Assembly: GCA_035547395.1 (NCBI GenBank)
Contig: DASZVA010000011.1
Location: forward strand, 62,001-126,000
Reading direction: 5' to 3'
DNA from: CALREJ01 sp035547395
GTDB taxonomy: Bacteria > Patescibacteriota > Gracilibacteria > Peribacterales > Peribacteraceae
Length of the DNA stretch: 64,000 nucleotides
Shown one piece after another: positions 56,280 through 63,893 of the stretch. The notes below the pieces were generated by a model. It made no database searches. It was not told the DNA's origin and was given only the letters and a program-made list of their open reading frames with translations. The translations under genes were made by a program, and so were the position numbers. Within the stretch, counting starts at the first letter, position 1. Every line of letters begins with the position of its first letter.

Positions 56280-56993
56280 TCACACTTCCAGCATCACGGG
56301 CAGGTGATCGGATACTTTGCAGTCCTTCAGCACTTTCCAGCCTTTCACCGGCACATCTTTGGAGCAGAGAAACAGGTCGAAATGTTTCTGCGGTTTCACC
56401 GTCGGGAACGTGCGGCCGCGGGCATTCACGATACGTAGGTTGCAGGATTTCACGAGATCATGGAGCTCTCCTTCCCCGTCGAAAATATTGAAATCCCCGC
56501 AGACGATCACGCGCATTTTGTTGCGGACCATCTGCTTGAGTTCCTCAAATTGCTTTTTGCGCGTGCGCTTACTGAGCGAAAAGTGGCTGACGATGAGCGA
56601 CAGGTTGTGACCGAGGTCGATGTCATAGATTAGCTTCTTCGTACCCTCACCAAAGAACTTCTTACGATAGGGCAACTTTTTGCGGGCGAAGAACGCGTTG
56701 CAGTTGTAGCGAAAGAACGGAATTTTCCGCAGCCAGCTCTTGAGCCCGTATTTGTTGTCGATCACGCGTCGGTGAAAGGCCTTCGCCGCTTCGCCCAGGT
56801 CGAAGTCTTTGTGCACTTCCAAAAAGCAGCAGAGATCCGGCTTCTCCCGTGAGACCATCTGCGCGATGGACTGCTCGATGTTCTGATAAATGCGAGCCGG
56901 CGTGTGCAGGTAGCGGTTGAATTCCGTGACGTACTGCGTCTTTTTGCCGGTCAGCCCGCTGCAGTAGCCGATGTTATAAAGCAGAATTTTCAC
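56280..56993 (-). CDS. Endonuclease/exonuclease/phosphatase (EEP) family protein
   Basis: 237 aa from a GTG start (VKILLYNIGYCSG). EEP motifs: Asn in LLYNIGY, Glu in CFLEVHKD (about 57-64), VSHFSLSKRTRKKQFEEL, CGDFNIFDG (about 168-176) and the C-terminal SDHLPVMLEV with catalytic Asp-His. Basic residues are frequent. Possible nuclease or phosphodiesterase for nucleic acid or phospholipid head groups. TATAATAGAGA lies about 25 nt upstream. The upstream open frame runs through tRNA-Arg and is not coding. Confidence 0.85.
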   Translation of the reverse strand: MKILLYNIGYCSGLTGKKTQYVTEFNRYLHTPARIYQNIEQSIAQMVSREKPDLCCFLEVHKDFDLGEAAKAFHRRVIDNKYGLKSWLRKIPFFRYNCNAFFARKKLPYRKKFFGEGTKKLIYDIDLGHNLSLIVSHFSLSKRTRKKQFEELKQMVRNKMRVIVCGDFNIFDGEGELHDLVKSCNLRIVNARGRTFPTVKPQKHFDLFLCSKDVPVKGWKVLKDCKVSDHLPVMLEV

Positions 56994-57058
56994 CGGTATG
57001 GATGTGGATGTTTCGTCTCTATTATACCAAAAAACGGACTTTTTGGCTACATATGAAA

Positions 57059-57133
57059 TGGTGCTCCCGACAGGAATTGAACCTGTATTCCCGGCTTCGG
57101 AGGCCAGTGGTCTATCCGTTAACCTACGGGAGC
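57059..57133 (-). tRNA. tRNA-Arg (CCG)
   Basis: 75 nt with encoded CCA. Acceptor GCTCCCG/CGGGAGC, anticodon arm CTGGC-CTCCGAA-GCCGG, anticodon CCG. Confidence 0.95.
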
Positions 57134-57176
57134 ACGTGGCGAAATGGTAAAGGTCACGGCACAAATAGCAAATATG

Positions 57177-57276
57177 TCATGGTGAGGTGCGATCCCGCAA
57201 GGCGGGAGAGCCACGAACCATCACACTTGAAAAACCGCACACTTCGTGGCCCTGCTGGGCGCCTCAGTGTGACACA
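57177..57276. repeat. REP-like palindromic element
   Basis: ATGTCATGGTGAGGTGCGAT at the left and CTCAGTGTGACACAC at the right, with GAGCCACGAACCATCAC inside, shared with 15825-15915. The right end supplies the last codons of tatD (minus strand). Confidence 0.65.
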
Positions 57277-58037
57277 CTCGCGATATCGAAGAACGCGAGG
57301 GCATTTGCCGTCGTTGCGTCATCGGCTTCTTTGAAGGCAATCTCCTTCACCTTAGCGATTTCCCGCACGACTTCGGCCACGAATGCCGGTTCGTTCCTCT
57401 TGCCACGATGCGGGACGGGCGCGAGGTAGGGGCTGTCGGTCTCGACCATGAGCAGATGCAGGGGGCAGCGCTGCACGGTTTCACGAACGTCATGAGACTT
57501 GGGATACGTGATGATACCGGTGAAGGAGAGGAAGAAGCCGCGGTCCGTCATCCATTCCACGTCGCTCCACTTCTCACTGCAGCAGTGGATCACGACTTGC
57601 AGCGGATCGATTTCACGGATGATGGAGCTGAGATCCTCGATCGCTTCGCGGCAGTGGATCACGGCCGGCAGTCCCATTTCTTTCGCGAGACTCAGCTGCT
57701 CCATGAAGACCGCGCGCTGAGATCCGCGTGGCGAATGGTCGTAGTGATAGTCGAGGCCGATCTCCCCGAGCGCTTTCACTTTTTTGGAAGACTGCAGAAG
57801 TTCCCGCAGCCGCTCGCCGTCCCCTTTCTTCCAATGCTTTGCGTTGTGCGGATGCACGCCGACCGTCGCAAAAACGTTCTCATATTTTGTCGCGATCTCG
57901 ATGCACTGCTCGCCTTCTTCCAATGAATCCGCGATCGTCACCATCTTTGTCACACCCGCGCTCAAAGCACGGTCAAGCACAGCATCAAGATCGTTATTGA
58001 ACTGTTTGTCGGCAAGGTGGCAGTGCGCATCAATCAT
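57264..58037 (-). CDS. tatD: TatD-family metal-dependent DNase
   Basis: 257 aa, TIM-barrel hydrolase. Metal ligands: MIDAHCHLAD (His5, His7), GEIGLDYHYD (Glu near 93), VIHCREA (His near 127), VIHCCS (His near 149) and ETDSPYLAP (Asp near 200). Probably a 3'-5' DNase or D-Tyr-tRNA-type quality control enzyme. TTTAAT lies 6 nt before the ATG. The last residues ASVSH come from the REP-like element. Confidence 0.95.
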   Translation of the reverse strand: MIDAHCHLADKQFNNDLDAVLDRALSAGVTKMVTIADSLEEGEQCIEIATKYENVFATVGVHPHNAKHWKKGDGERLRELLQSSKKVKALGEIGLDYHYDHSPRGSQRAVFMEQLSLAKEMGLPAVIHCREAIEDLSSIIREIDPLQVVIHCCSEKWSDVEWMTDRGFFLSFTGIITYPKSHDVRETVQRCPLHLLMVETDSPYLAPVPHRGKRNEPAFVAEVVREIAKVKEIAFKEADDATTANALAFFDIASVSH

Positions 58038-58053
58038 ACCTCCATTAAAGCAT

Positions 58054-58083
58054 TGTCATGGTGAGCCCGTCGAATCCATGGCA
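58054..58083. repeat. GTCATGG half-palindrome
   Basis: TGTCATGGTGAGCCCGTCGA then ATCCATGGCA, related to the other GTCATGG/CCATGAC elements but imperfect. Confidence 0.5.
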
Positions 58084-58103
58084 GTGGTTGTCCATCATAG
58101 GAG

Positions 58104-58179
58104 TGGTGGGTCGGGCGGGGATCGAACCCGCGACCAAAGGCTTAAAAGGCCTCTGCTCTACCGGCTGAGCTACCGACCC
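58104..58179 (-). tRNA. tRNA-Lys (TTT)
   Basis: 76 nt with encoded CCA. Acceptor GGGTCGG/CCGACCC, anticodon arm GAGGC-CTTTTAA-GCCTT, anticodon TTT. Confidence 0.96.
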
Positions 58180-58238
58180 TTGTGTGTGGACACTATAAAG
58201 ATTTTTGTTGAGCTGTCGACCGGCTGTTTCATAGGAGA

Positions 58239-58544
58239 TTATGAGAACGATTGCATCGATATCCACAGCCAAAAAATTCCAAGCAAGACTGCAGGAATCA
58301 CACTCACGCCAATCCCCTGCCAGATTTTTTGACGCCGAATGAGGAGGATGCTGATGATGAGCGCTGCGAGCGGAATCAGCACGCAGAGACTCATCACCAC
58401 TGCGATGAACATCCACGCGCTCATGCCGGCGTACGGTGAATCGCTCGCCATCACGGAAAACCCGGCGATCGTCGCGTAAAACGGCAGCGTCACAATGATC
58501 AGAAGGATGGCGATGATGATCCACAAAACACGAGGAATGCGCAT
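58239..58544 (-). CDS. Three-helix membrane protein (101 aa)
   Basis: Hydrophobic segments at about 7-30, 43-69 and 77-96, joined by short loops. Family unknown. TAGAGT (58556-58551) ends 6 nt before the ATG, so the start is well supported. It stands alone between tRNA-Lys and the SLH gene. Confidence 0.65.
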   Translation of the reverse strand: MRIPRVLWIIIAILLIIVTLPFYATIAGFSVMASDSPYAGMSAWMFIAVVMSLCVLIPLAALIISILLIRRQKIWQGIGVSVIPAVLLGIFWLWISMQSFS

Positions 58545-58582
58545 GAGCGGACTCTACACATGCCCGCAGAAAAGCACCACTC

Positions 58583-59827
58583 TCATTCCCCCGTTGCCTC
58601 CACGGCGTTCTCGATCCAGAGTGCCGCCTGTCCACGCGTGAGATCCGCACCGGCGGTAAACGACGTGTGCGTGAAGATGCCGAGAGCAACCGCCTTCTGG
58701 ACGTAGAGTGCGTACCATGCCGACGCATCGATACCAGCGGGCAGGGCACCCAATGATGAAGCAGCGGATGCGGGCAGCGACGAGACGATCATTTTGATCG
58801 CCTCCGCCTGCGTGACGGTATTTCCCGGGCGGAACGTGCCGTCCGGATAGCCGCCGACCCATTTGAGACGTTTGGCAGCACAGACATACTGACTGAACCA
58901 CTGATGTGCAAAGTCCGGAAAACAGCCGTCCTCATTTTTCATCTCACCTTTATGCAAACCGGCGATGAGAATCTTGAGCAGCTCCGCGCGGTTCACCGTC
59001 GCGTTCGGGCGAAAGGTTCCATCGCTGTAGCCACCAATCACGCCCCGCGCCGCGAGCGCGGCAATCGCCTGTCCCATCGGCGTGGATACGTCGACGTCCG
59101 AGAAAGATGCAGCCACCGCAGACGCACTGCTGCTCTGCGCCTGGGTGACAGATGATGCAGATGAGGTCGATGTGTCGTCACTCAGCCATACGATCGTGGG
59201 AATGAGTGCATCAAAGACCGGGCGGTCCTCGTCGAATGTATCGAGGGGAGATTCGTAACGCAGACTGATAAGCTTGCCATTCACGGATGCCAACAAATGC
59301 ACGATATGCATTTTTACACTCTGCACTTCGCCAGTGTAGTCATACTCGATCGCCTGCTGCCCCAGAAGCGTAGTGGTGCCGGAACTCGACAGATGGAAAG
59401 ACGGAATATACCAGTCGATAAGCGCGGTGGAATCGGACGCGATCGTCGCACGATTCATGAAGTACAGATTCAATTCATGCTGGGAATACGTCTTGCCGCC
59501 CGCAATCGGCGTGATAGTGAACACGATCCTGCTGTCGCGCTGCGTGGACAACACATAGTCATCGGGAATAGGAGCGATGGTCACGCCGCCGTCCGCAGGC
59601 GTGATCGTCCAATTGCTCGGGTAGGAAAAGCGCACGCCAAGTGTTGCATTGCGCTCCACGTTCATCGTGACCGCCGAACTGGACGACGACCGCGGGAGAA
59701 CCGAATTGTCCCCGACGCTTTGATAGTTTCCGGGAGTCTGCCGCACGGCGCCCGGCACCATCAATGCCTGCGTCGTGAGTGGAAAGAGAACGGCGAGAAT
59801 GCCGAGAGAGGTGGTGAATCGCTTCAT
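58583..59827 (-). CDS. S-layer-homology (SLH) domain surface protein
   Basis: 414 aa: signal peptide (TTSLGILAVLFPLTTQALM), a PsbP-like beta domain (about 55-205: GVRFSYPSNWTITPADGG onward), a Ser/Thr/Ala-rich linker (about 225-250) and three SLH repeats (SFSDVDVSTPMGQAIAALAA; CFPDFAHQWFSQYVCAAKRL; a shorter third near the end). GGYSDGTFRPNATVNRAE and GGYPDGTFRPGNTVTQAEA are the repeat cores. SLH domains bind pyruvylated wall polymers, so the protein is anchored to the wall. TAGAGT ends 7 nt before the ATG. Confidence 0.92.
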   Translation of the reverse strand: MKRFTTSLGILAVLFPLTTQALMVPGAVRQTPGNYQSVGDNSVLPRSSSSSAVTMNVERNATLGVRFSYPSNWTITPADGGVTIAPIPDDYVLSTQRDSRIVFTITPIAGGKTYSQHELNLYFMNRATIASDSTALIDWYIPSFHLSSSGTTTLLGQQAIEYDYTGEVQSVKMHIVHLLASVNGKLISLRYESPLDTFDEDRPVFDALIPTIVWLSDDTSTSSASSVTQAQSSSASAVAASFSDVDVSTPMGQAIAALAARGVIGGYSDGTFRPNATVNRAELLKILIAGLHKGEMKNEDGCFPDFAHQWFSQYVCAAKRLKWVGGYPDGTFRPGNTVTQAEAIKMIVSSLPASAASSLGALPAGIDASAWYALYVQKAVALGIFTHTSFTAGADLTRGQAALWIENAVEATGE

Positions 59828-59934
59828 GCCGCCAACTCTAAGGACAATAAAAAAGAAGGCAATGAAGAAAAAACCGCAAAATGCACGATCGTACACTTTT
59901 CGCCTCCATCGTCTTTCTTCGCTATCCTTCCGCC

Positions 59935-61059
59935 GTGAAAGTTGCATTAGTTCACGAACTTCTGACCATGAAAGGCGGCGCCGAGCGGGTGCTGCGCGTT
60001 CTTGCGCGCATGTTTCCCGACGCCCCCATCTACACGCTTCTCTATGATGAACGGAAGCTCTGCAACTGGTTCCCGAAGGAGCGCGTCCGTACGAGCGTCG
60101 TGCAACAGAAAGCTGATCGCTGGCCGCTCTTCACTGGCCGCTATAACCATCATCTGTATTTGAAAGATTTTCCCGCCGCCGTGGAATCCTTCGACTTCTC
60201 CGAGTTCGATCTGGTGATCAGCTCATCATCTGCGTTTGCTCACGGCATCATCACGAACGGCAAACCCAAACACCTCTGCTACGTGCATTCCCCCGCGCGT
60301 TACTTGTGGGACCGTACGCATGACGTACTCGAACGCGCGAATCGCGGTCTGCTCGGTGCAATGAAGCGGCGCTATCTGGAAAAAACGTTTCATGAGCTGC
60401 GCGTCTGGGACAGTGAGACAGCGCCGCGGCCGGATCGTTTGATTGCCGCTTCCAAAGAAGTACAGCGGAGAATTGAGCTCTACTGGGACCGCACGAGCGA
60501 CGTCGCCTACCCTCCGATCGCTGATTCCTGGTTTCTTAACACACCTAACCCCAACCCTAACCCCAACCCTTTTTTTCTGATCGTCTCCACCCTCGCATCC
60601 TACAAACGCATCGATCTCGCGATCGACGCCTGCAACAAGCTGAAGCTCCATCTCAAAATCGTGGGCGATGGTCCGCAGCGCGCGGCACTGGAAGGCATGG
60701 CTGGACCGACCATTGAATTCTACGGCTACCGGGACGGCGACGAACTGAGAGATCTTTTTGCGAATGCCAAGGCAACGATCGTGCCGGGCGAAGAAGATTT
60801 TGGACTGGTCCCGATCGAGTCGATGGCATCAGGCACGCCGGTCATTGGATACGGCAAAGGCGGACTGATCGAAACGGTCGTACCCGACGAAACCGGCACG
60901 TTTTTTGCCGAAAATAACGTGGAATCTTTGATGCAAAAAATCGCCTCTTTCGATCAGAAAAAGTATTCGAAGGAAAACTGCAGAAAGCATGCGGAAAATT
61001 TCAGAGAATCCGTCTTCGTACAAAAAATGCATACGGAGATAGATCGCCTGATGAAGTGA
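59935..61059 (+). CDS. Glycosyltransferase family 4 (GT-B) III
   Basis: 374 aa from GTG at 59935 (VKVALVHELLTMKGGAERV), the start being fixed by TATCCT 6 nt upstream; an ATG at 59881 is the alternative. Donor domain: IVSTLASYKRIDLAIDAC, LKIVGDGPQRAALE, YGYRDGDELRDL and the acidic site PGEEDFGLVPIESMASGTP (E-x7-E). Resembles mannosyl- or rhamnosyl-type transferases of wall glycans. A telomere-like AACCCT/AACCCC repeat is read in frame as NPNPNPNP near residue 203. Confidence 0.88.
   Translation: MKVALVHELLTMKGGAERVLRVLARMFPDAPIYTLLYDERKLCNWFPKERVRTSVVQQKADRWPLFTGRYNHHLYLKDFPAAVESFDFSEFDLVISSSSAFAHGIITNGKPKHLCYVHSPARYLWDRTHDVLERANRGLLGAMKRRYLEKTFHELRVWDSETAPRPDRLIAASKEVQRRIELYWDRTSDVAYPPIADSWFLNTPNPNPNPNPFFLIVSTLASYKRIDLAIDACNKLKLHLKIVGDGPQRAALEGMAGPTIEFYGYRDGDELRDLFANAKATIVPGEEDFGLVPIESMASGTPVIGYGKGGLIETVVPDETGTFFAENNVESLMQKIASFDQKKYSKENCRKHAENFRESVFVQKMHTEIDRLMK
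60541..60572. repeat. In-frame simple-word arm (AACCCT/AACCCC) in the glycosyltransferase gene
   Basis: ACCTAACCCCAACCCTAACC and onward. Multiple of three; encodes NTPNPNPNPNP between the two Rossmann domains. Confidence 0.75.
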
Positions 61060-61202
61060 GGCTGGCGAGTACAAAAATTGCGCTAGACAGCAATCCACAT
61101 TTCCGTCACAGGTGTCTTGTGCCGCCGGACCGACAGAGTAGTCTTCCCAATGGAGAGAAGACGCGCACTTCGGATGGTTCCCACCCCCTTCCATTCACTC
61201 AT

Positions 61203-61433
61203 ATGCACACCCTTATCAAACTCATCATCACGCTCAGCACGATCTTCTTTTTGGGGGCTCCGGCATATGCGCTCGCCGATACATTCAATCCGCATCTCGG
61301 GGAAACCGGCATCATCCAGACGCCGTATTCCATGCGGGGACAGTTCATCTTCATCAATCGCGTCTCACGCCGAACGCTGCTCCAAACCATCATCCAGAGC
61401 GAGCCGACGTGGCAGGAAAAAGAGATTGTGTAA
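61203..61433 (+). CDS. Small secreted protein (76 aa)
   Basis: Signal peptide (HTLIKLIITLSTIFFLGAPAYA) with likely cleavage at AYA|LAD. The mature part of about 50 residues has no Cys and no known domain. It follows the glycosyltransferase gene by about 140 bp on the same strand. Start at the signal peptide; the longer frame is not supported. Confidence 0.6.
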   Translation: MHTLIKLIITLSTIFFLGAPAYALADTFNPHLGETGIIQTPYSMRGQFIFINRVSRRTLLQTIIQSEPTWQEKEIV

Positions 61434-61437
61434 CGAC

Positions 61438-61514
61438 GTGTATGCGTTTATTGGTTTATTCGTTTATTGGTTGATTCGAATAAACGAAGAAACGAATCAA
61501 CGAAAAAACGTATC
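61438..61514. repeat. Simple-sequence inverted repeat (GTTTATTGG/GTTTATTCG word)
   Basis: Left arm GCGTTTATTGGTTTATTCG, centre TTCGAA, right arm TAAACGAAGAAACGAATC and AACGTATCG. Same word family as 16515-16582. Confidence 0.8.
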
Positions 61515-61516
61515 GT

Positions 61517-62566
61517 TTAAAACAAACTTCCCTGCGCCCCTTCCGGCATGTCGCGCCCGAGTTTCTCGTACGCCTTGCGCGTGACCATGCGCCCCTTCGG
61601 CGTGCGCTGCAAGAATCCCTGCTGCATGAGATACGGCTCGTAGACATCTTCGATCGTCTCCCCTTCTTCGGCCAGGATTGCCGCGAGGGTACTTAAACCC
61701 ACGGGCCCGCCGGCAAATGTATCGACAATTGTCTGAAGAAGAAGTCTGTCGGTCGCGTCCAGTCCTTCGGCGTCGATGTCGAGGGAGCCGAGTGTTTTCT
61801 CCACGCTGGCGAGAGAGACCACATCTTCATCCCGCACCTGTGCGAAGTCGCGCACGGCGCGGACAAGGCGGTTGCCGATGCGCGGCGTGGCGCGGCTGGC
61901 CGATGCGATGCGGCTGCTTGCGAGCGGTTCCATCGAGACATTCAAAATACCCGCGGACCGTTCGACGATCTGCTGCATCTCTGATTGATCATAGAATGCG
62001 AGCTTGAACTGCTGCATGAAGCGGTCTCTGAGCGGCGCACTGACGGCTCCCGCCTTCGTCGTCGCCCCGACGAGCGTGAACGGCTTGAGGTTGAGACGTA
62101 CCGAACGCGCCGTCGGTCCTTTGCCGATCATGATGTCGAGGACGTAGTCCTCCATCGCACCGTAGAGCACTTCTTCAATCGCGGGACGCAGGCGATGGAT
62201 CTCGTCGATGAACAGCACGTCACCCTCCGCCAGATTGGTGAGCAGCGACGCCAGATCGCCGGGTTTTTCGATCGCCGGACCGCTCGTGATCTTCAATTGC
62301 GAGGACATTTCCTGCGCGATGATGTGCGCGAGCGTCGTCTTGCCGAGACCCGGAGGACCATGCAGCAGCGTATGTCCCAGCGGCTCGTTTCGTTTGCGGG
62401 CGGCTTCGATATGCACAAGCAGGTGTTCTTTAATCTTCGTCTGACCCACGTAGTCTGACAGCATCTTTGGACGCAAGGAAACCTCTACTGCATCGGTTTC
62501 GGATGCGGCGGCTGCCGTCGGCTGCAAAACGGGCGATTGCCGTGGTGTTGATCGTTTGAAAGCCAC
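61517..62566 (-). CDS. ruvB: Holliday junction helicase RuvB
   Basis: Branch-migration motor acting with RuvA and RuvC. 349 aa. Walker A is LHGPPGLGKTTLAHI (about 67-81), Walker B LFIDEIHRL (about 118-126), sensor FTLVGATTKAG (about 164-174), arginine finger region APLRDRF, and the C-terminal winged helix (GPVGLSTLAAILAE, QQGFLQRTPKGR). GTG start at 62566; TACACT (62579-62574) ends 7 nt before it. The N-terminal 25 residues are an Ala/Thr/Pro-rich extension. Confidence 0.97.
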   Translation of the reverse strand: MAFKRSTPRQSPVLQPTAAAASETDAVEVSLRPKMLSDYVGQTKIKEHLLVHIEAARKRNEPLGHTLLHGPPGLGKTTLAHIIAQEMSSQLKITSGPAIEKPGDLASLLTNLAEGDVLFIDEIHRLRPAIEEVLYGAMEDYVLDIMIGKGPTARSVRLNLKPFTLVGATTKAGAVSAPLRDRFMQQFKLAFYDQSEMQQIVERSAGILNVSMEPLASSRIASASRATPRIGNRLVRAVRDFAQVRDEDVVSLASVEKTLGSLDIDAEGLDATDRLLLQTIVDTFAGGPVGLSTLAAILAEEGETIEDVYEPYLMQQGFLQRTPKGRMVTRKAYEKLGRDMPEGAQGSLF

Positions 62567-62698
62567 GGAAATGAGTGTAGCAGAGCGAACGTGAGGTCAA
62601 AACCAGATATTGACTTATTTATAGATATATTATTTAATACACATCCTACGCCGGCTGTTCCCTTATCGGCGCCGTCCACGTATGATTCCCCTCTGTCT

Positions 62699-63325
62699 AT
62701 GTCCCCTCGCGTAAAACTCGTCGTCACCGCTGTCCTTCTCGTCTTTTTGGGAGGTTTGGGCATTGCCGACTATTACCTGTCCGGCAGCTCCACGACGGCC
62801 GATATCACGAATTCCCAGGCATCGACCGCGGCCTCTGTCGCAACGACCCCTGCCGCAAATACGGGCGCGATTCAGCAGCCGGGCACAGGCGTCAGCGCAA
62901 ACAACGGGCCTGATATCCAAGCAACCATCCAATCACAGGGATTTTCGACGGAACCGAGCACCGAGCTCAGTTTTCTGGCACAGGTCGCGGGTAGCGGCGC
63001 CCAGATCCATTCTCTCGCCATTCTGCAGAATAATGACCGCGTAGGATCGGTGACCTGGATCGAATCCCCGACCGTGAAGACGGACTTCATCGCCCTCAAG
63101 CAGGCTCTCCTCACCGCCTTCACACCGAAGGTACAGGGATTGCAGGATCAGACGATCGAATCGCCGAATGCACCTGTGCGCAACGTCCTCTCCTTCTTTG
63201 ATCCGGGACTGAGCGAAGAGAAACTGACCTTCGTCCGCGTGCGCCAGAGACTGTTTGAGTTCCACATCGCAAACGGCAAGGACGATGTGATGAACGGACT
63301 GATTCAGGCGCTGACGACGAAATGA
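62699..63325 (+). CDS. Membrane-anchored secreted protein (208 aa)
   Basis: N-terminal anchor helix (about 6-26, VVTAVLLVFLGGLGIADYYL), a Thr/Ala/Asn-rich linker (about 30-70), then a globular domain (about 80-205) with alternating strands and helices (SIAILQ-like ILQNNDRVGSVTWI; FVRVRQRLFEFHIANG). Family not recognised. TATGAT lies 12 nt before the ATG. The ORF start at 62591 is rejected because the region is AT-rich and poorly coding. Confidence 0.65.
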   Translation: MSPRVKLVVTAVLLVFLGGLGIADYYLSGSSTTADITNSQASTAASVATTPAANTGAIQQPGTGVSANNGPDIQATIQSQGFSTEPSTELSFLAQVAGSGAQIHSLAILQNNDRVGSVTWIESPTVKTDFIALKQALLTAFTPKVQGLQDQTIESPNAPVRNVLSFFDPGLSEEKLTFVRVRQRLFEFHIANGKDDVMNGLIQALTTK

Positions 63326-63327
63326 AG

Positions 63328-63420
63328 GAAGGTTTGGCAAGTTTGGTATGTTTCGTACGTTCGGTAGGTTGCAACCTCTAAACCTAATAAACCTACTAAA
63401 CATACTCAACATAATGAACC
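63328..63420. repeat. Simple-sequence inverted repeat (GGTTTGGTAGT word)
   Basis: Left arm AAGGTTTGGCAAGTTTGGTA and on, centre GGTTGCAACC, right arm CTAAACCTAATAAACCTACT and on. Same word family as 49628-49736. Lies before the L11 gene. Confidence 0.8.
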
Positions 63421-63470
63421 TTTAAATCGCTTTACATCCTCGAGCCTTCTCATTACACTCCCCCGCACTT

Positions 63471-63893
63471 ATGGCAAAACAGGTCAAGAAGGTCATCAAA
63501 GTGCAAGCTAGAGGCGGGCAGGCAAACCCCGCTCCTCCGCTCGGACCGGCTCTCGGTCAGGCGGGAGTCGATATCCAGGGTTTCTGCACGCAGTTTAATG
63601 CAGCGACCAAGGACCGCATGGGTCAGCTCGTGCCGGTGCAGATCACGGTGTACGACGACCGCAGCTTCACATTCGTGACCAAGCAGCCGCCGGCATCCGA
63701 ACTTATCAAGGAGAAAGCCAAAATCCAGGGTGGCAGCGGCGAGCCGAACAAGAACAAAGTCGGCAAGATCACCAAGGCACAGTTGAAGGAAATCGCCGAA
63801 ATCAAGATGTCCGATCTCAACACCAAGGATATCGAGTCGGCCATGAACTCACTCGCCGGCACCGCCCGCAGCATGGGTGTGACGGTCGAATAA
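63471..63893 (+). CDS. rplK: Ribosomal protein uL11
   Basis: 140 aa, full length. Begins KQVKKVIKVQARGGQANPAP, then PPLGPALGQAGVDIQGFC (about 22-39), with the C-terminal 23S rRNA-binding domain (SGEPNKNKVGKITKAQL; IESAMNSLAGTARSMGV). It forms part of the GTPase-centre stalk base. TACACT (63454-63459) ends 11 nt before the ATG. rplA is expected to follow beyond the window edge; the last 107 bp hold a simple-word arm (about 63931-63962) and nothing else recognisable. Confidence 0.97.
   Translation: MAKQVKKVIKVQARGGQANPAPPLGPALGQAGVDIQGFCTQFNAATKDRMGQLVPVQITVYDDRSFTFVTKQPPASELIKEKAKIQGGSGEPNKNKVGKITKAQLKEIAEIKMSDLNTKDIESAMNSLAGTARSMGVTVE

Noticed and set aside
56994..57164. N-terminal extension of the EEP protein
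   Set aside because: The frame runs through tRNA-Arg and past the TATAATAGAGA promoter; the GTG at 56993 begins the family's first strand.
26294..60572. Telomere-like AACCCT repeats as true telomeric DNA
   Set aside because: The arrays are short, internal, one of them translated in frame, and the same architecture occurs with quite different words elsewhere.
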